The notes under the pieces are model-generated. The model was not told the DNA's origin. It saw nothing but the letters and a program-made list of their open reading frames with translations, and ran no database searches. A stretch of 9,190 bases of DNA from an uncultured Methylococcaceae bacterium (lineage in GTDB: Bacteria > Pseudomonadota > Gammaproteobacteria > Methylococcales > Methylomonadaceae), in assembly GCA_913009515.1 (NCBI GenBank), contig CAJVYO010000052.1:1-9190 (forward strand), given 5' to 3'. The position numbers were made by a program, and so were the translations under genes. Positions within the stretch are counted from its first letter, which is position 1. Every line of letters begins with the position of its first letter. Below are positions 5,903-9,190 of the stretch, one piece after another.

Positions 5903-6886
5903 ATGAGTAAAAATGATGATGAAAAAACTAAACTTGAAAAAGAAGTATTCAAATGTTTTATAGAAAAATTAAATAAAATTAATGTTTCTCTGGATGAAAT
6001 AACTATGGGGGAGCATATAAAAAAAGAACCTGATATTTTGTATGAAAATAAGGGGGTAGAATTAGGTGCAATTATTTCTTCTACAAATAAAATTATTGAT
6101 AACTATGAAGTGGATTTTATAAAGCGTATGAATGAATTATCAAAGGGAAAAATACTAAATAATTATAAAATACCTTTAGTCTTTCAAACAGATAATGAAG
6201 ATGAAATATATACAGCCTTAGATGAATTTAAAGATTATAAACATATCACAAAATATTTATCAAAACTTTACATTGAAAAATATGATTTAGCTATTGATTA
6301 TCCATTTTCTTTAGCCCAAAATAATTTGATGCAAGTTCAATTCATGTTTCCAAATATAAAAAAAGATGAGGAATTACTTTTATTTATAGATGAAATTGCT
6401 GATTTTTTTAAAGATATAGATAGTTATACTTTTAGTAAATTTCCTTCAGAGAATAATGAATTTTTGAACTTAAGTATTTGGGATAGGAAGTCTAGAGATG
6501 AATCAAAAATAAAAGTTCCAGAAGAAGGTGAGATACTTAATAAATATTTCCCAAAGAAAATAATAGAGAAGTTTAAAAAAGATAAATATCAAGGTACTTT
6601 TGATGAAAAAATATTATTACTACATAACTATGATAATGTAAATTCACCTATGTCTACAGATGGACATTTTTATAGTCATTACAAAAATCACGTTTTTAAC
6701 AGAATATTTGATCTTATTCAAGAACATAATTCTTTTTCTATTTACAAAAAGATTTATTTTGCTGATTTCAGTAGTAGTTTTGATAAAAGAAATGTGGATA
6801 TAATTGATTTTTCTACTTATGAAAAGAGAAAAGCAGATGAAATTTTAGAAAACCAGGTACATTTAAGGGGTAGATTAACGCCTTAA
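5903..6886 (+). CDS. Cassette-borne protein of unknown function with a nuclease-like motif
   Basis: The 327-residue product is rich in Lys, Asp, Glu, Ile and Asn. It has no signal peptide or membrane segment, so it is probably cytosolic. I do not recognise the family. Near the N-terminus a helix is followed by Glu42-Pro43-Asp44-Ile-Leu and then Gly-Val-Glu53-Leu. This resembles the PD...E core of PD-(D/E)xK nucleases, but the usual lysine after E-x is Gly here; Lys63 nearby might substitute. The C-terminal half (DKYQGTFDEKILLLHNYDN, then IYKKIYFADF) is compatible with such folds. The ATG at 5903 has GGA about seven bases upstream; a TTG at 5891 would extend it by four codons. It is visibly more A+T-rich than the flanking nir genes. 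Its last codons run into the first attC site, as expected of a cassette gene. Confidence 0.75.
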   Translation: MSKNDDEKTKLEKEVFKCFIEKLNKINVSLDEITMGEHIKKEPDILYENKGVELGAIISSTNKIIDNYEVDFIKRMNELSKGKILNNYKIPLVFQTDNEDEIYTALDEFKDYKHITKYLSKLYIEKYDLAIDYPFSLAQNNLMQVQFMFPNIKKDEELLLFIDEIADFFKDIDSYTFSKFPSENNEFLNLSIWDRKSRDESKIKVPEEGEILNKYFPKKIIEKFKKDKYQGTFDEKILLLHNYDNVNSPMSTDGHFYSHYKNHVFNRIFDLIQEHNSFSIYKKIYFADFSSSFDKRNVDIIDFSTYEKRKADEILENQVHLRGRLTP

Positions 6887-6896
6887 ATCTAGCGGC
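6873..6896 (+). other. 5' fragment of attC1 (inverse core site), cut off by the intron
   Basis: GATTAAC (6873-6879) fits the inverse core RYYYAAC at 6 of 7 positions. Continuing, TTAACGCC and AGCGG match the reverse complement of the right end of attC1 (CCGC, then GGCGTTA at 7709-7727). The left end of the attC is therefore here, overlapping the stop codon of the preceding gene, and its other half lies after the intron. How many bases up to 6896 belong to attC rather than intron is not resolved. Confidence 0.6.
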
Positions 6897-7650
6897 TACC
6901 AATTTAAGCTTGTCATTTCTTGCAAGGTGAAAGTCCTTGTCTGGGTAAATCAAAGGATTGGTTTCATAAGGTTTAACTAACCACCAGTATCGAGTGTTGC
7001 GTTGCTAACGGAGCGTTGTTTGCGGTTTCGACTGCGGCAAACGTAGACAATAGTCGCGAAGCGTACACAGAGAACTATATAGGTCACAGGGGACTTGCAC
7101 GTTCCTGAAGCTATTTCAGCATCGTTAGATTATTATACAAACGGCGACATTATTCCGCTAATGGAAGCCTATACTAAGGAGTCATTTTAGTGAGACTCTG
7201 GAGGGTTTGTCGGTGTTGTAGGGCGTGACATGTATAGAGAGAAATGATGAGAACTTGTGAGACCCTTGCAGTTCCTGACAGTAAGATAAGGTAATGATGA
7301 GGGGGAAACCCTGATGCTAATCAAAAACCTAAGTCTTGACTATACGGGTAAGCCTACCCAACTAAAAGAAGGATGGCTGATGACTGGAGGGGAGTCAGAT
7401 ACATTCATAGTACTCTGAGCGCGGGAAAGCCGCGTACATGGGGAAGGGATGTACAAAACTGTGTAGCCCGCAAAGGAAACTCCTACCGAACATGAAGGGT
7501 CGGATTATAGGAGCAAACCTCACTGCGGGGAATAGCATATAAGGCGGTATAAAAACCGTGTGCAAAGCGAGCAGTTTTGAAGAGCCTTGTGCGGTAATTC
7601 CGCACGCAGGGATCTGTGAGGGGGTAGTCGGGTAACTGGCTGTTCTACCT
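6890..7650 (+). mobile_element. ORF-less group II intron interrupting attC1
   Basis: The stretch reads as group II intron RNA. A domain I hairpin with GTGAAAGTCC lies at 6923-6939. A GAACTTGTGAGACCC stretch (7251-7265) and CTGACAGTAAG are typical of bacterial introns, and a catalytic domain V lies at 7582-7614. Between about 7370 and 7580 is sequence like the start of an intron-encoded protein region (GGGAAAGCCG, ACATGGGGAAGGGATG), but all frames are stopped and no reverse transcriptase (YADD) is present. The element is thus a derivative with the protein deleted, and would need help in trans to move. Splicing competence is unknown: I find no canonical GTGYG start and no clear branch-point A in domain VI. 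Ends are uncertain by several bases on each side. Confidence 0.8.
7582..7614 (+). ncRNA. Group II intron domain V
   Basis: The hairpin starts with GAGCC, which contains the catalytic AGC triad. Its distal stem is TGCGG/CCGCA, a two-base bulge follows on the 3' side, and the proximal stem closes with GATC. One unusual point is the third pair, normally G-U and here G-A. Domain VI follows as GGT...ACC with an inner AGTC/GGCT pairing (7623-7649). Confidence 0.82.
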
Positions 7651-7654
7651 TAAT

Positions 7655-7730
7655 CGGAACAAAAGCGTCACATTTTTTGCTATCGCAAAAAATGCGCCCC
7701 TTTTGTCCGCCGCTTATTTTGGCGTTAGCT
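7655..7730 (+). other. attC1, 3' portion
   Basis: CGGAACAAAAG (7655-7665) pairs with CTTTTGTCCG (7700-7709) with one extra base. The inner stem ATTTTTTGC/GCAAAAAAT encloses TATC. The right side, CGCTTATTTTGGCGTTAGC, ends in core GTTAGCT (7724-7730). The partner of this right end is missing directly upstream and is found instead before the intron at 6873-6896. Confidence 0.8.
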
Positions 7731-7891
7731 TTTAATTCTGTTAAGGTTTTGGTTATTCATTTTTTAATCAATAATCTAAAATCGGGTTAATCAAGTATTC
7801 GTGTGCAATGAAACGGTCTGTTTGTTTTCTTTGCATTTATTTTTAAGGCTTTGGCTTATTTCAGTTTTTTATAAGCTGTGGTGTATGCCAA
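7731..7891 (+). other. Gene-less cassette body
   Basis: This is about 160 bases between two attC sites with no credible gene. The only ATG reading of note (7808-7846) encodes 12 residues. Structure is present: GCTTTGGC (7848-7855) and GCCAAAGC (7887-7894) are perfect inverted arms, with GCTTAT/ATAAGC (7854-7859 and 7871-7876) nested inside. A small RNA or a promoter-only cassette is possible; neither is shown. Confidence 0.55.
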
Positions 7892-7989
7892 AGCTAACAA
7901 AAAAATCAAGCCGACCGTAAAAAGCGTCACGTTTTTTGCTGTCGCAAAAAACGCGCCCCTTTTTACGGCGGCTTATTTTGGCGTTAGCA
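7892..7989 (+). other. attC2, integron cassette recombination site
   Basis: The inverse core AGCTAAC (7892-7898) and core GTTAGCA (7983-7989) bound a foldable site of about 98 bases. AAGCCGaCCG pairs with CGGCGGCTT, leaving one extrahelical A as in typical attC sites. GTAAAAAG pairs with CTTTTTAC, and the inner stem GTTTTTTGC/GCAAAAAAC encloses TGTC. It closes cassette 2 and precedes the two-gene cassette. Confidence 0.88.
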
Positions 7990-8033
7990 ATGCAAAAACT
8001 CTTACTTACACTTGGTTGAACGAGAATTAGACT

Positions 8034-8693
8034 ATGGCACATGGAAAACGACCAGGCCCAATTGGTATAAACTCAACAGATGTCATCGATAGTGGCACCC
8101 TAGCTCGTAGCAGATCATCAACTCCGGGTCCAATAGGTAGCAAAATTACGTCTACCCAATACGCCAATACAAACTTAACCTCCCGGGAAAAAATACGCGA
8201 ATATGCAATAGGGCAGATGGAGCTAGTAAAGAAAAAGGAAAAGTGTAGTTGTCATGCAATGGCAGATATTTGGGGCTATGCTGTGCAGTTTTACACTGGT
8301 TTTTGGAATAATGACGAAGAGACTTATGTGGAAGATGTTTCATATGTATTGGCCGGCGTTAATGAATGGGCAACAAGTACTGATCAAACGCAAGTTGGAC
8401 AACGTGTTTTTGACGATTCTGGATTTAAAGAAGAATTTAAAGATGGAAGCAATCAGGTCCAACATTTTTCAGCAGGAGTACAATCGGGGTATCAGTGGGG
8501 CGAACTAGCAAGATATGGGCATCGAATTATGCGCCCAGACTCGGATCAAGATGAAGCATTAAATGATGTAAGCACTACGACGGGGCTCCGGTTAGACGGC
8601 ATTGGGTTATCATTATCAGAAGTTAAAAACCGAATTGAAAATAAGGTATGCACACCTAAATGTGGAATATGCAATGGAGGACGGGGTCGATAA
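8034..8693 (+). CDS. Cassette gene, unknown protein with paired PGPIG motifs (possible effector)
   Basis: The 219-residue product has no signal peptide or membrane helix. I do not recognise a family with confidence. The N-terminus carries two PGPIG motifs (7-11 and 31-35), written with different codons, so the peptide rather than the DNA is conserved. A Cys71-Ser-Cys73-His pair follows, then a central domain with QVQHFSAGVQSGY (141-153) and a C-terminal Cys206, Cys210, Cys213 cluster in a Gly-rich tail. The His-containing helix resembles those in small toxin or peptidase-like domains of polymorphic effectors, but this is only an impression. The ATG has GAG nine bases upstream. The gene starts about 45 bases after attC2 and is followed after one base by the membrane-protein gene in the same cassette. 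Confidence 0.75.
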   Translation: MAHGKRPGPIGINSTDVIDSGTLARSRSSTPGPIGSKITSTQYANTNLTSREKIREYAIGQMELVKKKEKCSCHAMADIWGYAVQFYTGFWNNDEETYVEDVSYVLAGVNEWATSTDQTQVGQRVFDDSGFKEEFKDGSNQVQHFSAGVQSGYQWGELARYGHRIMRPDSDQDEALNDVSTTTGLRLDGIGLSLSEVKNRIENKVCTPKCGICNGGRGR

Positions 8694-8694
8694 C

Positions 8695-9021
8695 ATGCGA
8701 ATAACCAAATTGGTCCGCAAACTTGCGCTATTTGGAATATTGCCTTTATTGTTTATTATCGTTGTTTTTATATCAGTCTTCGAAACAGTGCATAGTCAGT
8801 GTGATATTTGCTATATCCAGAAATATGAAAGAAGTATGTTCTCGATTACGATGCCTTTTGCATCTGAATACGAATACAATGAAATCGTGCATTGCTTAGA
8901 TCAAGAAATTAGCACAGATGATCATATTCACAAATTTAGAGTAATTGAGCACTGTAGTATTATTTTTGGGTGCATAGCCGTATCTACATTGCGTACTCCT
9001 AATGATATGTGCGCCGATTAA
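8695..9021 (+). CDS. Cassette gene, small membrane-anchored protein (possible immunity partner)
   Basis: The 108-residue product has a basic N-terminus (MRITKLVRK), one strongly hydrophobic helix at about 10-28, and an outside domain with six cysteines (36, 39, 67, 87, 93, 106), including Cys-Asp-Ile-Cys. I do not recognise the family. I start at the ATG at 8695, one base after the stop of the preceding gene. This gives a sensible N-in anchor; an upstream ATG at 8602 would lie inside the other gene and add a charged segment. GGGG (8683-8686) serves as a weak ribosome site. Tight coupling to a soluble partner and a membrane-anchored periplasmic domain would suit an effector-immunity pair, but no function is shown. 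Its stop is two bases before attC3. Confidence 0.7.
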   Translation: MRITKLVRKLALFGILPLLFIIVVFISVFETVHSQCDICYIQKYERSMFSITMPFASEYEYNEIVHCLDQEISTDDHIHKFRVIEHCSIIFGCIAVSTLRTPNDMCAD

Positions 9022-9022
9022 T

Positions 9023-9121
9023 TGCTAACATAAACATGCACCCGACCTGCGCTGTGGCGCGGCTTTTGCAAAAAGCGCAAAAGCCGCGCCACAGCGCAGG
9101 CCGGTGATGTAAACGTTAGAT
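9023..9121 (+). other. attC3, integron cassette recombination site
   Basis: The inverse core TGCTAAC (9023-9029) and core GTTAGAT (9115-9121, an exact GTTRRRY) bound it. The central stem is perfect over 24 base pairs (9046-9069 with 9077-9100) around a seven-base loop. A-9045 is unpaired, and CACC/GGTG and ACAT/ATGT extend the stem. It is much more G+C-rich than attC1 and attC2, so this cassette has a different source. Confidence 0.93.
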
Positions 9122-9190
9122 TTTTAAAAAACAATAAAAGCATTTATTTTTACTATACTTATAATGACAATCGTCTTAATACTATTGCAT
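9122..9190 (+). other. Start of a fourth cassette (partial)
   Basis: A+T-rich leader sequence after attC3. TATAAT (9160-9165) is a perfect -10, with no good -35 at the right distance, and could drive the next cassette gene beyond the window. No start codon with a supported reading frame is visible before the edge. Confidence 0.4.

Noticed and set aside
7808..7846. 12-codon reading frame in the gene-less cassette
   Set aside because: It is too short, has no ribosome site, and its residues are not distinctive.
7655..7989. Similar attC1 and attC2 elements considered as a CRISPR array or insertion-sequence ends
   Set aside because: There are only two copies, each with internal pairing, core GTTAGC ends and compensatory changes, which is the pattern of attC sites rather than CRISPR repeats or terminal repeats.
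8152..8508. Open frames on both strands within the PGPIG-motif gene (8152-8343 minus, 8254-8508 plus)
   Set aside because: They overlap a longer gene that starts and ends properly within the cassette, and lack start signals.
9046..9100. Perfect 24-pair G+C-rich hairpin considered as a terminator
   Set aside because: No T-run follows, and inverse core and core sites flank it; it is the stem of attC3, though it might also slow transcription.

Overview
The window looks like a gammaproteobacterial chromosome with moderately A+T-rich DNA. The evidence is a denitrification (nir) cluster with c-type cytochromes, a CreA homologue and a YheT-type hydrolase, followed by an integron-type gene-cassette array. 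I cannot fix the genus. A sulfur-oxidiser or methanotroph-like gammaproteobacterium is plausible, but that is a guess from gene content.

Left part (1-3037, minus strand): a tightly packed operon read right to left. Its genes are a cytochrome cd1 protein (nirS-like), a small cytochrome c, nirC (cytochrome c55X), creA, and nirF, which runs off the left edge. Two junctions are TAATG overlaps and the other gaps are 2-3 bases, so co-transcription and translational coupling are likely. Together they would make a periplasmic nitrite-to-NO reductase (NirS), its electron donors (cytochrome c, NirC) and part of heme d1 maturation (NirF). CreA is an unexpected member.

Middle (3038-5416): a divergent promoter region with TATCGA/TCGATA elements on both promoters separates the nir operon from two small plus-strand genes, a one-helix membrane protein and a secreted six-cysteine protein. 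These end at a strong intrinsic terminator. A MarR-type regulator with a C-terminal four-cysteine cluster follows. It converges, with a 4-base stop-codon overlap, on a minus-strand YheT-family alpha/beta hydrolase.

Intergenic stretch 5417-5902: no gene. It holds repeats, a palindromic element and a possible recombination core site.

Right part (about 5641 or 5877 to the end): an array of integron gene cassettes, all in plus orientation. Three attC sites can be folded by eye (about 6873-7730, 7892-7989 and 9023-9121). The first is split by an ORF-less group II intron of about 760 bases with a clear domain V. Cassette 1 carries an A+T-rich gene of unknown function with a nuclease-like motif. 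Cassette 2 has no convincing gene. Cassette 3 has two genes, a soluble protein with paired PGPIG motifs and a small membrane-anchored protein, possibly an effector-immunity pair. Cassette 4 begins at 9121 and leaves the window. No integrase gene is present on the attI side, so within this window the array looks like a cluster of attC sites lacking an integrase (CALIN).
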